From Rhizobium sp. NFR07 (GTDB lineage: Bacteria > Pseudomonadota > Alphaproteobacteria > Rhizobiales > Rhizobiaceae), in the NCBI RefSeq assembly GCF_900111905.1, contig NZ_FOKM01000003.1, forward strand, positions 1-64,000: 64,000 nucleotides of DNA, written 5' to 3'. Of this stretch, positions 55,496 to 64,000 are shown piece after piece. The stretch's first letter is position 1. Each line of letters begins with the position of its first letter. The position numbers were made by a program, and so were the translations under genes. Under the pieces are notes generated by a model. That model worked only from the letters and a program-made list of their open reading frames with translations, was not told the DNA's origin and searched no databases.

Positions 55496-56175
55496 TCCCC
55501 CTTTGCCGGCTTGCCGGGCTTCGTCACTGCCTTTCCGGCGGTTTTTTCGGCCGATTTACTTCTGGTTTTACTGGTCGATTTACTCACCGTTTTACTGGCC
55601 GATTTATTGGCAGGCTTACCGATCGATTTGGCGGACGGCTTTTCTTCGGCGGCCTTCCCTGGCGCGATGGCCGGGCTCGCTGCAGGCACGGAGGCGAGTT
55701 CGGCAACAGCCGGCGACGCTGGCAATGACTTTGGCGACTTCTTTGCCGAAGTTTTTCCCGACGTTCTGGCGGCGACCTTTGCGGACTTCGCCGCCGACTT
55801 CCCGCGAGCGCCGCGGGCCGCGACATGGGTTGCATCCGGAGCGGGTGCCGTATCCTGCAGCGGCGCCCCGGCCGAGTACACGCCTGCGCCCTGCCGGCCC
55901 TTGCTCGCGAGGATGAAGCGCGCGAAGGCGACCGTCGCCAGGAAGCCGACGAGGCCAAGCGCGATCGCGATGTCGATATAGAGCGTGAAACCCGTGCGGA
56001 TCGCGATCAGCGCGATGAAGCCGATGACAATGCCGACCAGCATGTCGAGCGCCACGACGCGGTCGGGCAGCGTCGGCCCCCTGACCACCCGCCAGACGGT
56101 GAGAAGGAAGGCCGCGACGAGCAGCGCCAGCCCCAACCAGGCGGCGACGAAAAGGATCGTGTCAGCCGCGCTCAT
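55492..56175 (-). CDS. phaF: Cation antiporter subunit F with long lysine-rich tail
   Basis: A 227-residue PhaF/MnhF protein. Residues 1-91 are the normal subunit with three membrane helices ([40 protein letters not shown]). Residues 92-227 are an added tail rich in Ala, Lys, Ser and Pro ([20 protein letters not shown]), like the tail of histone H1-type proteins. Family members are usually about 90-120 residues, so the tail is extra. It overlaps its neighbours by 4 bases on both sides. Confidence 0.9.
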   Translation of the reverse strand: MSAADTILFVAAWLGLALLVAAFLLTVWRVVRGPTLPDRVVALDMLVGIVIGFIALIAIRTGFTLYIDIAIALGLVGFLATVAFARFILASKGRQGAGVYSAGAPLQDTAPAPDATHVAARGARGKSAAKSAKVAARTSGKTSAKKSPKSLPASPAVAELASVPAASPAIAPGKAAEEKPSAKSIGKPANKSASKTVSKSTSKTRSKSAEKTAGKAVTKPGKPAKGE

Positions 56176-56645
56176 CGGAAGGCCTCCATGATCTTCTTCT
56201 CGAAGCCGTTGGCGATATCACGCTTGGGCGCCTCGACATCGGAGCAATCGATCGCGTGGACATAGAGAAATTTCCGGTCGTCGGAGACATCGACCGACAT
56301 GGTGCCCGGGGTAAGGGTGATCAGGTTGGCGAGAAGGGTGATCTCGAAATCACGATCGACGGTGAGCGGAAAGGCGAAGATGCCCGGCTTCAGGTCCATG
56401 CGCGGACGAAGCACGACCATCGCGACCTTCCAGGCCGACAGCGCGAGTTCCTTGAAGAACAGGGCGAGCAGCGACAGGATGCGGCCGAGCCGGGGCAGAT
56501 AACCGCGGGCGCTCATCTCGTCGCGGACGATCCAGAGTGCGAAGGTGGACAGAGCAAAGCCGAAAATCAGGTTCAGGAGCGAGGCGCTGCCGGTGATCAC
56601 CACCCAGATGAAGGCGAGGATGAGCGAGAGGAGATAGAGGATCAT
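56172..56645 (-). CDS. phaE: Cation antiporter subunit E
   Basis: A 157-residue PhaE/MnhE protein: two N-terminal membrane helices ([20 protein letters not shown]), then a soluble part with [20 protein letters not shown], the family signature, and a C-terminal HAIDCSD stretch. It is the structural subunit E of the Mrp complex. ATGA overlaps connect it to D and F. Confidence 0.92.
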   Translation of the reverse strand: MILYLLSLILAFIWVVITGSASLLNLIFGFALSTFALWIVRDEMSARGYLPRLGRILSLLALFFKELALSAWKVAMVVLRPRMDLKPGIFAFPLTVDRDFEITLLANLITLTPGTMSVDVSDDRKFLYVHAIDCSDVEAPKRDIANGFEKKIMEAFR

Positions 56646-58231
56646 GGCGTTGCTGCCTCCGGGAAGACGGAGCGGATATAGGCTCTCGGATCGGCGAGGC
56701 CATCGGCCGCCATCTGGCTTGCCTGCAGCAGCGGTTCGGGGAATAGGCCGAAGAACAGCACCAGCGCCGTCAGCAGGCAGAGCGGCGCGGCCGTGCGCCA
56801 GTCAGCGGCGGCGACCGCGCCGGCCGAGGCCATCGGGTCGCCCGTCATGGGGTCATCCGTGATGGCCGGGCGCCAGTAGGCGAGCAGGAAGACGCGGGCA
56901 AGCGCGATCGTGACGATGAAGGCGGAGACGAGGATGGCCGTTGCGAGCCACCAAGCGCCGATATCGAGCGAGGCCTTAAGCAGCACGACCTTGGGCCAGA
57001 GGCCCGACAACGGCGGCAGGCCTGAGGCAGCCAGCATCAGTGCGAAGGAGACGCCGGCAAACCAGGGCGAGCGTGCCCACAGGCCGCCGAGCGTCGACAA
57101 CTGCCAGGAGCCGGAGAGCCGGAACACCTCCCCCGCCATGAGATAGAGCGCGGTCATGGCGACGATCGAATGCAACGCATAGAGGATGGCGCCGCCGACG
57201 GCGACCGGCGTTCCGACCGCGACACCCGCCAGCATGTTGCCGATGCCGACGATGACGACATAACCGATCATGCGACGCAGATCGTTCTGGGCGAGTGCGC
57301 CGAGTGCGCCGAGGATCATGGTGAGCACGGCGGAAACGGCGATGGCGAGGCTGATCGCTTCCCGTTCGACGGGGAAGAGCATGACCGTCACCTTGATCAG
57401 CGCATAGATGCCGACCTTGGTGAGCAACCCGCCGAACAGCGCGGATACTGTGATGCGCGGCGTGTGATAGGAGGCCGGCAGCCAGAAATTGACCGGGAAG
57501 GCGGCGGCCTTCATGCCGAAGGCAAGCACGAACAGGGCCGTCAAGGTGACGAGCGGCGCGCCCTCGCGGATGGCGGCCTCCTTGCGGGCGATATCGGCCA
57601 TGTTGAGCGTGCCGAAGATCGCATAGAGATAGCCCACCGAGATCAGGAACAGGGTCGTGGCGATGAGATTGAGGATGGCGTATTTCAGCGCGCCCTCGAT
57701 CTGCCTTGGTTCGGAGCCGAGGATCAGCAGGCCGAAGGACGAGATCAGCAGAACCTCAAACCAGACATAGAGGTTGAAGATGTCGCCGGTCAGGAAGGCA
57801 CCGGACACACCGGCCATCATCAGCATCAGGAAGGCGACGAAGCCGTGGCGCAGGCCGGTCGTGCTGATGTCCTTCAGCGCGAAGATCGAGGCGAGAAGTG
57901 CGACGATGGCGGAGGCCAGCGCCATGGAGGCGCCGAAAATGTCGGCGGTGAAGGATATGCCGAAGGGCGGCAGCCAGCGGCCCATGGTCATGGTGATCGG
58001 GCCGTTCTGCCAGACGCGCCAGAGGAGAGCCGCATCAAGGACGATCAGCAGCGCCAGCGCGGAAAGGCCGATGACGGCGTGAAGGCGAACCGACTTGCGG
58101 ATCATCATCAGCAGGCCGCCGGTGGCGATCATCAGCGCGACGGGGAGGATGACCAGCCAGTCGCCGAGCGCCGGCGGGGCGAGGATCATGGCGGTGGAGA
58201 GATCGACGGGGGTGGAGGTGGGAGCTGCCAT
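56642..58231 (-). CDS. phaD: Cation antiporter subunit D
   Basis: A 529-residue PhaD/MnhD protein with about 14 membrane segments and the NuoM/NuoN-like proton channel motifs (VTGDIFNLYVWFEVLLISSF, GLLTKVGIYALIKV and a Lys in the seventh helix region). It is the second large proton-pumping subunit of the complex. Its start is 252 bases after phaC, a gap containing the paired inverted repeat (58281-58459), so it may depend on readthrough. Confidence 0.93.
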   Translation of the reverse strand: MAAPTSTPVDLSTAMILAPPALGDWLVILPVALMIATGGLLMMIRKSVRLHAVIGLSALALLIVLDAALLWRVWQNGPITMTMGRWLPPFGISFTADIFGASMALASAIVALLASIFALKDISTTGLRHGFVAFLMLMMAGVSGAFLTGDIFNLYVWFEVLLISSFGLLILGSEPRQIEGALKYAILNLIATTLFLISVGYLYAIFGTLNMADIARKEAAIREGAPLVTLTALFVLAFGMKAAAFPVNFWLPASYHTPRITVSALFGGLLTKVGIYALIKVTVMLFPVEREAISLAIAVSAVLTMILGALGALAQNDLRRMIGYVVIVGIGNMLAGVAVGTPVAVGGAILYALHSIVAMTALYLMAGEVFRLSGSWQLSTLGGLWARSPWFAGVSFALMLAASGLPPLSGLWPKVVLLKASLDIGAWWLATAILVSAFIVTIALARVFLLAYWRPAITDDPMTGDPMASAGAVAAADWRTAAPLCLLTALVLFFGLFPEPLLQASQMAADGLADPRAYIRSVFPEAATP

Positions 58232-58280
58232 CAGAGGTGTGCTCCCTTTCGCACGGCCGCGTCGCGTTCAGGACTGATAC

Positions 58281-58459
58281 CCCCCTCTGCCCTGCCGGGC
58301 ATCTCCCCCACAAGGGGGGAGATCACAAGCGGCACGACCTTGGTCTGGACATTAAAAGCCCGCGACTCGTTGCGGCCGACGCGCCGGTGCTTGGGGCGAG
58401 GCAGAGCGCCCAGCTGATCTCCCCCCTTGTGGGGGAGATGCCCGGCAGGGCAGAGGGGG
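58281..58459. repeat. Paired inverted repeat, 45-bp perfect arms
   Basis: Arm 58281-58325 (CCCCCTCTGCCCTGCCGGGC then ATCTCCCCCACAAGGGG...) is the exact reverse complement of arm 58415-58459 over 45 bases, with 89 bases between. Each arm contains its own palindrome. Same family as 15244, 29296 and 32437. It sits in the gap between phaC and phaD. Confidence 0.92.
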
Positions 58460-58483
58460 ATGTTCTCAACAGACGCCATACAA

Positions 58484-58861
58484 TCAATACCCCGTCGGCG
58501 GGAGCGGCTCGTCCCGTGGTTCGGCAAGCCGCATCTCGTCGGTGCTGTCGGTGCCCAGTTCCTCGAAGGCGCGGTAGGCGAGCACCAGCAGGAAGGCGAA
58601 GAAGGAGAAGGAGATGACGATCGCCGTCAGGATCAGTGCCTGCGGCAGCGGATTGGCGGCTGCGATCGACAGCGTGTCGGAGCCTGCGGGGATGATCGGC
58701 GGGATCTGCCGGGTCAGGCGACCGGCGGTGAAAAGCAGCAGGTTCACGCCATTGCCGAGCAGAACGATACCGAGCAGGATGCGGATCGTGAATTTCGACA
58801 GCATCAGATAGATGGCGGCGGCAAAGAACAGGCCGATCAGGATGACGAACAGGGTTTCCAT
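58484..58861 (-). CDS. phaC: Cation antiporter subunit C
   Basis: A 125-residue PhaC/MnhC protein, NuoK-like, with three membrane helices and the typical IRILLGIVLLGNGVNLLLF and LTAIVISFSFFAFLLVL stretches. It pairs with subunit D in the proton-transport module. Its start overlaps phaB by one base. Confidence 0.92.
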   Translation of the reverse strand: METLFVILIGLFFAAAIYLMLSKFTIRILLGIVLLGNGVNLLLFTAGRLTRQIPPIIPAGSDTLSIAAANPLPQALILTAIVISFSFFAFLLVLAYRAFEELGTDSTDEMRLAEPRDEPLPPTGY

Positions 58862-59304
58862 CAGCGGCCACCCTCCGTCTCGTCCTCGTCGTCCGGCTCG
58901 GTCTCCAGCGACAGGGCGATCGCGGTGATCGCGCCGACGACGACGAGATAGACGCCGATATCGAAGGACATGACGGTCGACAGCGGCAGTTCGACGCCGA
59001 ACACGTTCGGATAGATCCAGAGCCCACTCATGAAGGGCACGCCGGCGAAGATCGAGGCAAAGCCGGAGATGGTCGACAGGAAGAGGCCGGCGCCGGCAAT
59101 CGCCATCGGATGAAACCGGATCGCCCGCTGGACGGCGCCGGGGCCGTAGGCGACGCCGAAGATCGCCAATGCGGATGCCGCGATCAGCCCGCCGATGAAG
59201 CCGCCGCCGGGCTCGTTATGACCGCGCAGCAGGACGAAGACGGAAAAGAGCAGCATCAGCGCGGTGATGAGGGGGGCGACGGTGCGCAGGATGAGGGTGT
59301 TCAT
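58861..59304 (-). CDS. phaB: Cation antiporter subunit B
   Basis: A 147-residue PhaB/MnhB protein with four membrane helices and the [20 protein letters not shown] motif that marks subunit B. Its start overlaps the stop of phaA by four bases. B is a separate subunit here, unlike in rhizobial operons with fused AB. Confidence 0.92.
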   Translation of the reverse strand: MNTLILRTVAPLITALMLLFSVFVLLRGHNEPGGGFIGGLIAASALAIFGVAYGPGAVQRAIRFHPMAIAGAGLFLSTISGFASIFAGVPFMSGLWIYPNVFGVELPLSTVMSFDIGVYLVVVGAITAIALSLETEPDDEDETEGGR

Positions 59305-61649
59305 CGGCCTTCTCCCTTCTTCGTCGCGCGAATCTTGATCAGTGCCAGCACCGCAAGGCCGGTGATCATCACCACCGAGATCTCGCCCAGCGTATCAACA
59401 CCGCGGAAGTCGACGATGATGACGTTGACGACGTTGGCGCCGTGGGCGATCACCTTGGAATAGGCGTTGAAGAATTCCGTCAGGACCGGATCGAAGGGCC
59501 GGCCGACCGCTTTCAGAAGCAGCATGGCAAAGCCGAGGCCGCAGGCGATGGCGATGGTGCCGTCCAGCAGGATCTGGCCGAGCGGGCGGTGGTCGCTGAC
59601 GGAGAGCCTGAGCCGCGTCATGACCAGCGTCAGGATGACGACCGACAGGGTCTCGACCATGAACTGGGTAAACGACAGGTCCGGCGCGCCGAAGAGCAGG
59701 AAGATGACGGCGACGGCAAAGCCCTGGATGCCGAGCGCGACGATGGCAGTGAGCCGGTCATCGGCCCGCAGCACGGCGATGATGCCGAGTGCCGCGATGA
59801 CGAGGAAGGCGATTTCCTGCACCAGAAGCTGGTTCGGCCAGGGCAAGGTATCCGGCAGCTCGCCGAACAGGATCGGCGGCACGAGAAGCGTCAGCGCGAC
59901 CATGATGAAGGTAACGGTAACGTAGATTTCCAGCCGGCCCGGCTGGGTGACGCGGGTGACGAGAACCGACAGCCGCACGAGACCGGCGAGAAGATGATCG
60001 AACCAGCGATCCGGGCCGGGACCGAGGCTTTCCAGCATTTCGGCGACCAGCGCGCGGGCACGGTCGAGGCGCCAGTAGACGAGCGCACCGAGCAGGACGG
60101 TGATCACGGAGAGCAGCAGCGGCAGGCCGATATGCGGGATGGTGGTGATGGTGATCGTCACCTTCTCGTCGACGATGGCGCTTGCCATGGGCGAGGACAG
60201 ATAGGCGTGCATAAAGCCGGAGAAGAGACCGAAGATCAGGCCGAGCGCCGAAAGGAGAACGGGGCCGAGCCAGAGGGCGAGCGGGGCCTCGTGCGGAGTG
60301 CCGTGGGGGGCGTGCGGCGTCTCCTTCCTCTCTCCGATAAAGGGCTTCAGGCCGACGGCAAAGGCGATGGCGAACATCAGCGCATTGCCGGCAAGCGCGA
60401 ACAGCGTGAAGAAGACGGCGCGCGGATTGCCGGCGGCGAGTGCCGCGTAGATCTCCTCCTTGGCGAGAAAGCCGGCAAACAGCGGCAGGCCGCCCATGGA
60501 GCAGGCGGCCAAAAGTGCGGCCGCAAAGGTGATCGGCATGGCATGTCGCAGGCCGCCGAGCAGCGGCAGCTCACGGGTTCCCGCCTCGTGATCGACCGCG
60601 CCGGCGACCATGAAGAGCGCCCCCTTGAACAGCGAATGGGCGACGAGATAAAGCACCGCCGCCTCGATGGCATGGGGAGAGCCGAAGCCGGTCAGCATGA
60701 CGAGCAGGCCGAGCGAGGCCATGGTCGTATAGGCGAGCATCAGCTTCAGGTCGGTCTGGCGGATGCCGATCAGCGTGCCGGCGATCAGCGTGACGCCGCC
60801 GAAGAAGGGCAAAAGGATTTCCCAGGCGGGCGTTGCCCCCATGACGGGGTTCAGCCGCATCAGCAGATAGACGCCGGCCTTCACCATGGTGGCCGAATGC
60901 AGGTAGGCGGAAACCGGTGTGGGCGCCTCCATGGCGTTGGGCAGCCAGAAATGGAACGGGAATTGCGCCGACTTGGTAAACGCGCCGCCGAGCACGAGGA
61001 TCAGCGTCGGCAGGTAGAAGGGGCTCAGGCGGACGGCGTCTTCCAGGTGGACGAGCAGCGACAGCTGGGTAACGCCGGAGATGTTCCAGAGGAAGATCAG
61101 GCCGGCGAGCAACGACAGGCCCCCTGCCCCGGTGACGACCAGTGCCTGCAGCGCGGCGCGGCGCGCACGCTCCCGCTGATGGTCGAAGCCGATCAGCAGG
61201 AAAGAGGTGATCGAGGTCAGTTCCCAATAGACGAAGAGCATAAGGAAACTGTCGGAAACGACAAGCCCGAGCATCGCGCCCATGAACATCAGGATGAAGG
61301 AGAGGAAGCGGCCGATCTGCGGATGGCCCTTCATGTAGCCGCCGGAATAGATAGTGATCAGCGTGCCGATGCCGGTGATCAGAAGCGCGAAGGTGAGCGA
61401 CAGGCCGTCGATGAACCAGGAGAAGGAGAGGTTGAGGCTGGGCGCCCAGACATAACCGCCGGTCACCACTTCGCCCGCCGAAATCTCGTTCAGGAAGCCG
61501 CAGAAATGCAGGAAGGACAGAGCTGGCCCGAGTGCTGCGATCCAGGCGGCCCTATCGCCGAAATGTCGCGCGAGTATGGGGGCCAGGAAGGCGGCAATGA
61601 AGGGCAGAAAAAGCGCAATCAGCGTCCATGCCGGCGCATTGGCGGCCAT
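59301..61649 (-). CDS. phaA: Cation antiporter subunit A
   Basis: A 782-residue PhaA/MnhA protein with about 20 membrane segments, NuoL-like: the first 500 residues are the antiporter-like module ([20 protein letters not shown], the family signature), and the C-terminal third contains the MbhE/DUF4040-like segment ([20 protein letters not shown]). It is the main proton-pumping subunit and first gene of the operon, which runs A to G on the minus strand. The start at 61649 follows TGAGGAGGGC. Confidence 0.94.
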   Translation of the reverse strand: MAANAPAWTLIALFLPFIAAFLAPILARHFGDRAAWIAALGPALSFLHFCGFLNEISAGEVVTGGYVWAPSLNLSFSWFIDGLSLTFALLITGIGTLITIYSGGYMKGHPQIGRFLSFILMFMGAMLGLVVSDSFLMLFVYWELTSITSFLLIGFDHQRERARRAALQALVVTGAGGLSLLAGLIFLWNISGVTQLSLLVHLEDAVRLSPFYLPTLILVLGGAFTKSAQFPFHFWLPNAMEAPTPVSAYLHSATMVKAGVYLLMRLNPVMGATPAWEILLPFFGGVTLIAGTLIGIRQTDLKLMLAYTTMASLGLLVMLTGFGSPHAIEAAVLYLVAHSLFKGALFMVAGAVDHEAGTRELPLLGGLRHAMPITFAAALLAACSMGGLPLFAGFLAKEEIYAALAAGNPRAVFFTLFALAGNALMFAIAFAVGLKPFIGERKETPHAPHGTPHEAPLALWLGPVLLSALGLIFGLFSGFMHAYLSSPMASAIVDEKVTITITTIPHIGLPLLLSVITVLLGALVYWRLDRARALVAEMLESLGPGPDRWFDHLLAGLVRLSVLVTRVTQPGRLEIYVTVTFIMVALTLLVPPILFGELPDTLPWPNQLLVQEIAFLVIAALGIIAVLRADDRLTAIVALGIQGFAVAVIFLLFGAPDLSFTQFMVETLSVVILTLVMTRLRLSVSDHRPLGQILLDGTIAIACGLGFAMLLLKAVGRPFDPVLTEFFNAYSKVIAHGANVVNVIIVDFRGVDTLGEISVVMITGLAVLALIKIRATKKGEGR

Positions 61650-61816
61650 ATGCCCTCCTCAGGTCAGAATCATTCCTCGCCCCCGGCGTGACCGGACCCC
61701 GGTTTTCTAGGGGAAACGAACCGGCCTCTCAAGCATAACCGGACCGGGAACACGAAAAGCGGGCCTTTTTTCACAGCGTATCCCTCTCTATCTAAGGGGA
61801 AACGAAAGGAACGATC

Positions 61817-62242
61817 ATGTCCTCAGTCACGCCCACCAAGACTTCCGAACCTCCGGTCAGCAAGAGCGATGCGGAATGGCGCGAGCAACTGTCACCGGAG
61901 CAATATTACATCCTGCGGCAGGCGGGCACCGAGCGCGCCTTTACCGGGCCGTTCTGGAATTCCAAGGACAAGGGGATCTATCGCTGCGCCGGCTGCGGCG
62001 AGGAGCTGTTCGTCTCGGACACCAAGTTTGATTCGGGTTGCGGCTGGCCGAGCTATTTCGAGCCGGTGAAGCCTGAGGTCGTCACGGAAATCCGCGACAC
62101 TTCGCACGGGATGGTGCGCACCGAAATTCGCTGCGCCAACTGCAACGGCCATCTCGGCCATGTCTTCCCGGACGGCCCGCCGCCGACCGGGCTGCGCTAC
62201 TGCATCAACGGCCATGCGATGACGTTCGAGCCACTGAAGTAG
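61817..62242 (+). CDS. msrB: Peptide-methionine (R)-S-oxide reductase
   Basis: A 141-residue MsrB. Four zinc ligands are C57, C60 (RCAGC), C106 and C109 (RCANC); the catalytic Cys is C129 ([11 protein letters not shown]), and C75 may resolve it. It repairs the R form of methionine sulfoxide with thioredoxin. The AGGAACGATC before the ATG is the ribosome site. It is divergent from the antiporter operon. Confidence 0.95.
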   Translation: MSSVTPTKTSEPPVSKSDAEWREQLSPEQYYILRQAGTERAFTGPFWNSKDKGIYRCAGCGEELFVSDTKFDSGCGWPSYFEPVKPEVVTEIRDTSHGMVRTEIRCANCNGHLGHVFPDGPPPTGLRYCINGHAMTFEPLK

Positions 62243-62259
62243 ACTTGAAGCTGCAGATA

Positions 62260-62285
62260 CCTTCTCCCCGCAGGCGGGGAGAAGG
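62260..62285. repeat. Perfect 12-bp hairpin after msrB
   Basis: CCTTCTCCCCGC (62260-62271), AG, GCGGGGAGAAGG (62274-62285). It could serve as a transcription end for both convergent genes (msrB and the carbonic anhydrase) although no T run follows. It resembles a palindromic half-unit of the repeat family. Confidence 0.7.
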
Positions 62286-62294
62286 TGAAAATCC

Positions 62295-62996
62295 TCACTC
62301 CGCCGCGACCTGAGCTGCGAGCGGAACGACTTGCGGCACGTCGCGACCGGTTACGGCGGCGACAAGCGGCTGGCCGTCCTCGATTTCGCCGAAGCGTTTT
62401 GCGGTGCCGTCATAGACCAGAATGGCGCCGGTCTCGATGTCGAAGAACCAGCCGTGTAGAGTGATCTCGCCCTTGGCGAGCTTGGCCGCCACCGACGGAT
62501 GAGTGCGCAGGTGATCGAGCTGCACGACGACGTTTTCCATCGCCACGGCGCGGATCTTCTCCTTCTCCTCCATCGTCTCCGGATAGGCCTCGCAGACGAT
62601 GGAATGGGCGGCATGGCTGTGCTTCAGCCAGGCGGCGACATTCGGCATCTGGCCAAGCAGTTCTGGATGGCAAAGGCCCTTCATGGCGCCGCAATCCGAA
62701 TGGCCGCAGACGATGATGTCGCGCACGCCGAGCGCCACGACCGCATATTCGATTGCCGAGGAGACGCCGCCATTCATCGTCTGGAAGGGGGGCACGATGT
62801 TGCCGGCATTACGGCAGACAAAAAGTTCGCCCGGTCCGGACTGGGTGATCGTTTCCGGCATGACGCGGCTGTCGGCGCAGGAGATCATCAGCGCCTGGGG
62901 GCTCTGGCCCTCGGTGGCGAGCTTTTGGTAGAGAGCCGAATTGTCCGGAAACACGGCACCGCGGAAATTTGAGATGCCTTTCAGAAGGTCGCCCAT
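62295..62996 (-). CDS. Beta-class carbonic anhydrase
   Basis: A 233-residue beta-carbonic anhydrase: zinc ligands C40, H99 and C102 with D42/R44 dyad (MISCADSRV, CGHSDCGAMKG), and NAGN. It interconverts CO2 and bicarbonate in the cytosol. The start follows a GAGTAGACC-type site, and it is convergent with msrB. Length is normal for the group. Confidence 0.94.
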   Translation of the reverse strand: MGDLLKGISNFRGAVFPDNSALYQKLATEGQSPQALMISCADSRVMPETITQSGPGELFVCRNAGNIVPPFQTMNGGVSSAIEYAVVALGVRDIIVCGHSDCGAMKGLCHPELLGQMPNVAAWLKHSHAAHSIVCEAYPETMEEKEKIRAVAMENVVVQLDHLRTHPSVAAKLAKGEITLHGWFFDIETGAILVYDGTAKRFGEIEDGQPLVAAVTGRDVPQVVPLAAQVAAE

Positions 62997-63202
62997 GGTC
63001 TACTCCTCGTGCTAGCCGGACGTCGGACTATCTTGAGGTCCGGCGGGGGTCAGGGTGAAGCGATCATTTCGCACTTGCGAGATGACCATGGGACAACGTT
63101 GAGAATGTGATCTTATTCCATGCTGCGGTGCAGAAAAATCTCACGATCCTGCGAGTTTACGCGAGCATGTTTCGGTTTTCGCGGAAGTCCCGCCAGCCAG
63201 GA

Positions 63203-63895
63203 TCACCGGCAGGTCGCGAGGAAATCCGATAGCAGGGCGTTCAGAAAACTTGGTTGTTCAAGCGGCACGTAGTGTCCGCAGCCCTTCACGACCTGCAGCG
63301 TGCCACGGGATGCCGCTTGCGCCTGGAGACGGCTGGTCCCGATGCCGGGAACACGATCATGTTCGCCGGTGATGACAACCACCGGACAGTCCAGCTGCGG
63401 CAGGAGCGCGGCCCGGCTCGGCCGGGAATGGAAGGCTTCGACGCCGCGGACGAGATCATCGGCGGACTGCTGCATCATCATGGCACGGGCATGATCGAGC
63501 ACCTCGCGGCCGGTAGCGGGGGCGAAAAGCGGGCGCCAGTAGCGCTCCCATGCAAGCTCCCGGTCTCCGCTGCGGATCGTCTGTATCGCCTCGGCCATAA
63601 GCGCGGGATCGGGACGACAGTCGGCCTTGGTGCCGATCAGCATCACGCCCGCGATCCGCTCCGGCGCCAGGGCCGCAATTTCGAGCCCGCACGAGCCGCC
63701 TACCGAACAGCCGATCAGAACGAGCCTCCCAGCCTTCGTCACGGCGAGCGCGCCTTCAGCCCATTCTTCCAGCCTTCTGCCGAAATGATAGAGCGTCGGC
63801 GCGTGGCTCGGAGCGGAGATGGCTGAACGTTGCGCATCCCACATCGCGCCATTCAAAGGGAGCGCGTGAAGGAAGAGCACTTCCAGCCCGTTCAT
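63203..63895 (-). CDS. Alpha/beta hydrolase
   Basis: A 230-residue alpha/beta-fold hydrolase. The nucleophile elbow is GCSVGG (Ser near residue 64), and the last part holds VVITGEHDRVPGI (acid Asp) and GCGHYVPLEQP (catalytic His). The HALPLNGAMWD start has the oxyanion-hole HxxPxxG-like pattern. It could be an esterase or lactonase. It lies 21 bases upstream of a partial gene end on the same strand. Confidence 0.87.
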   Translation of the reverse strand: MNGLEVLFLHALPLNGAMWDAQRSAISAPSHAPTLYHFGRRLEEWAEGALAVTKAGRLVLIGCSVGGSCGLEIAALAPERIAGVMLIGTKADCRPDPALMAEAIQTIRSGDRELAWERYWRPLFAPATGREVLDHARAMMMQQSADDLVRGVEAFHSRPSRAALLPQLDCPVVVITGEHDRVPGIGTSRLQAQAASRGTLQVVKGCGHYVPLEQPSFLNALLSDFLATCR

Positions 63896-63916
63896 CCTCT
63901 CACCTCTTGCCGTTCG

Positions 63917-64000
63917 TCAGGCAGACGGTTCGACCGTGAAGGCGAAGCGGGCCTTTTCACCGGGTTCGAGAACGGTGCCATAGGGCCGCTCGGCGACCTC
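63917..64000 (-). CDS. C-terminal end of an unidentified gene (partial)
   Basis: The minus frame ends at the TGA at 63917 and runs into the window edge, giving 27 residues (EVAERPYGTVLEPGEKARFA ... EPSA). The GxVLEPGEKA pattern resembles the C-terminus of galactose mutarotase-like or sugar-isomerase-like proteins, but this is too short to name. It is upstream of the alpha/beta hydrolase by 21 bases. Confidence 0.55.
   Translation of the reverse strand, partial: EVAERPYGTVLEPGEKARFAFTVEPSA

Noticed and set aside
57170-58417. Plus-strand open frame opposite phaD
   Set aside because: Antisense shadow; it also runs through the inverted repeat, which has no coding value.
59442-61691. Long plus-strand open frame opposite phaA (749 residues)
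   Set aside because: Antisense to a clear membrane protein; its composition (Gln, Glu, Arg, Gly, Asp) is the usual mirror of Leu/Ala/Val codons.

Overview
The window reads as chromosomal DNA of a high-GC alphaproteobacterium of the order Rhizobiales, most likely family Rhizobiaceae (Rhizobium, Neorhizobium, Ensifer or Agrobacterium-like). The support is a MucR/Ros regulator, a DUF2336 protein, a DnaA-domain/DUF6456 gene pair, a seven-gene Pha/Mnh cation antiporter operon, and mosaic palindromic repeats of the kind common between rhizobial genes. I saw no rRNA, tRNA or CRISPR array and no long prophage or plasmid module. Genus and species are inference.

Layout. 1-311: end of an IS1182-type insertion sequence. 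0.4-9.4 kb: accessory metabolism and regulation (SDR with divergent LysR, diguanylate cyclase, a SUKH plus L7/L12-like fusion, an acyl-CoA ligase, a second SDR, a 36-residue membrane protein, LysR with divergent AEC transporter). 9.4-20 kb: secreted DMP19-like protein, DUF924, MazG-like protein, a frameshifted membrane protein, a GntR remnant next to a ParD/ParE-type pair, EamA exporter with divergent MocR regulator, and an MFS transporter behind a SoxR-like promoter. 20-29.3 kb: outer-membrane beta-barrel, small secreted proteins, DUF1353 lipoprotein, VapB/VapC-type pair with a palindromic operator, AraC regulator with divergent SDR, acetyltransferase, SnoaL-like protein, DUF4272 protein. 29.3-32.9 kb: a copper-resistance operon (copA, cueR, copZ, small ORF) with a textbook MerR-type promoter. 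32.9-45 kb: SEL1/TPR protein, LuxR-type regulator, YcgN-like protein, PBP1A, DUF1214/DUF1254 pair, frameshifted arylsulfatase, DUF2336 and DUF1491 proteins. 45-54.7 kb: MarR/VOC pair, PIMT-like protein, YCII protein, peptidoglycan-binding protein overlapping a histidine kinase, DUF5330, SufE, DUF6456/DnaA-domain pair, MucR. 55-61.6 kb: Pha/Mnh antiporter operon A-B-C-D-E-F-G on the minus strand. 61.8-64 kb: MsrB, beta-carbonic anhydrase, alpha/beta hydrolase and the 3' end of one more gene.

Most genes are single units or short operons. The clearest functional units are copper efflux (CopA, CueR, CopZ), monovalent cation/proton antiport (PhaA-G), cell-envelope work (PBP1A, the peptidoglycan-binding protein), and several divergent regulator/target pairs. 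The main oddities are a histone-H1-like tail on PhaF, a palindromic repeat read in frame inside CopA, a perfect 45-bp inverted repeat splitting the antiporter operon, two genes each broken by an apparent one-base deletion, and a SUKH domain joined to a ribosomal L7/L12-like domain. I did not find a clearly new multi-gene system.
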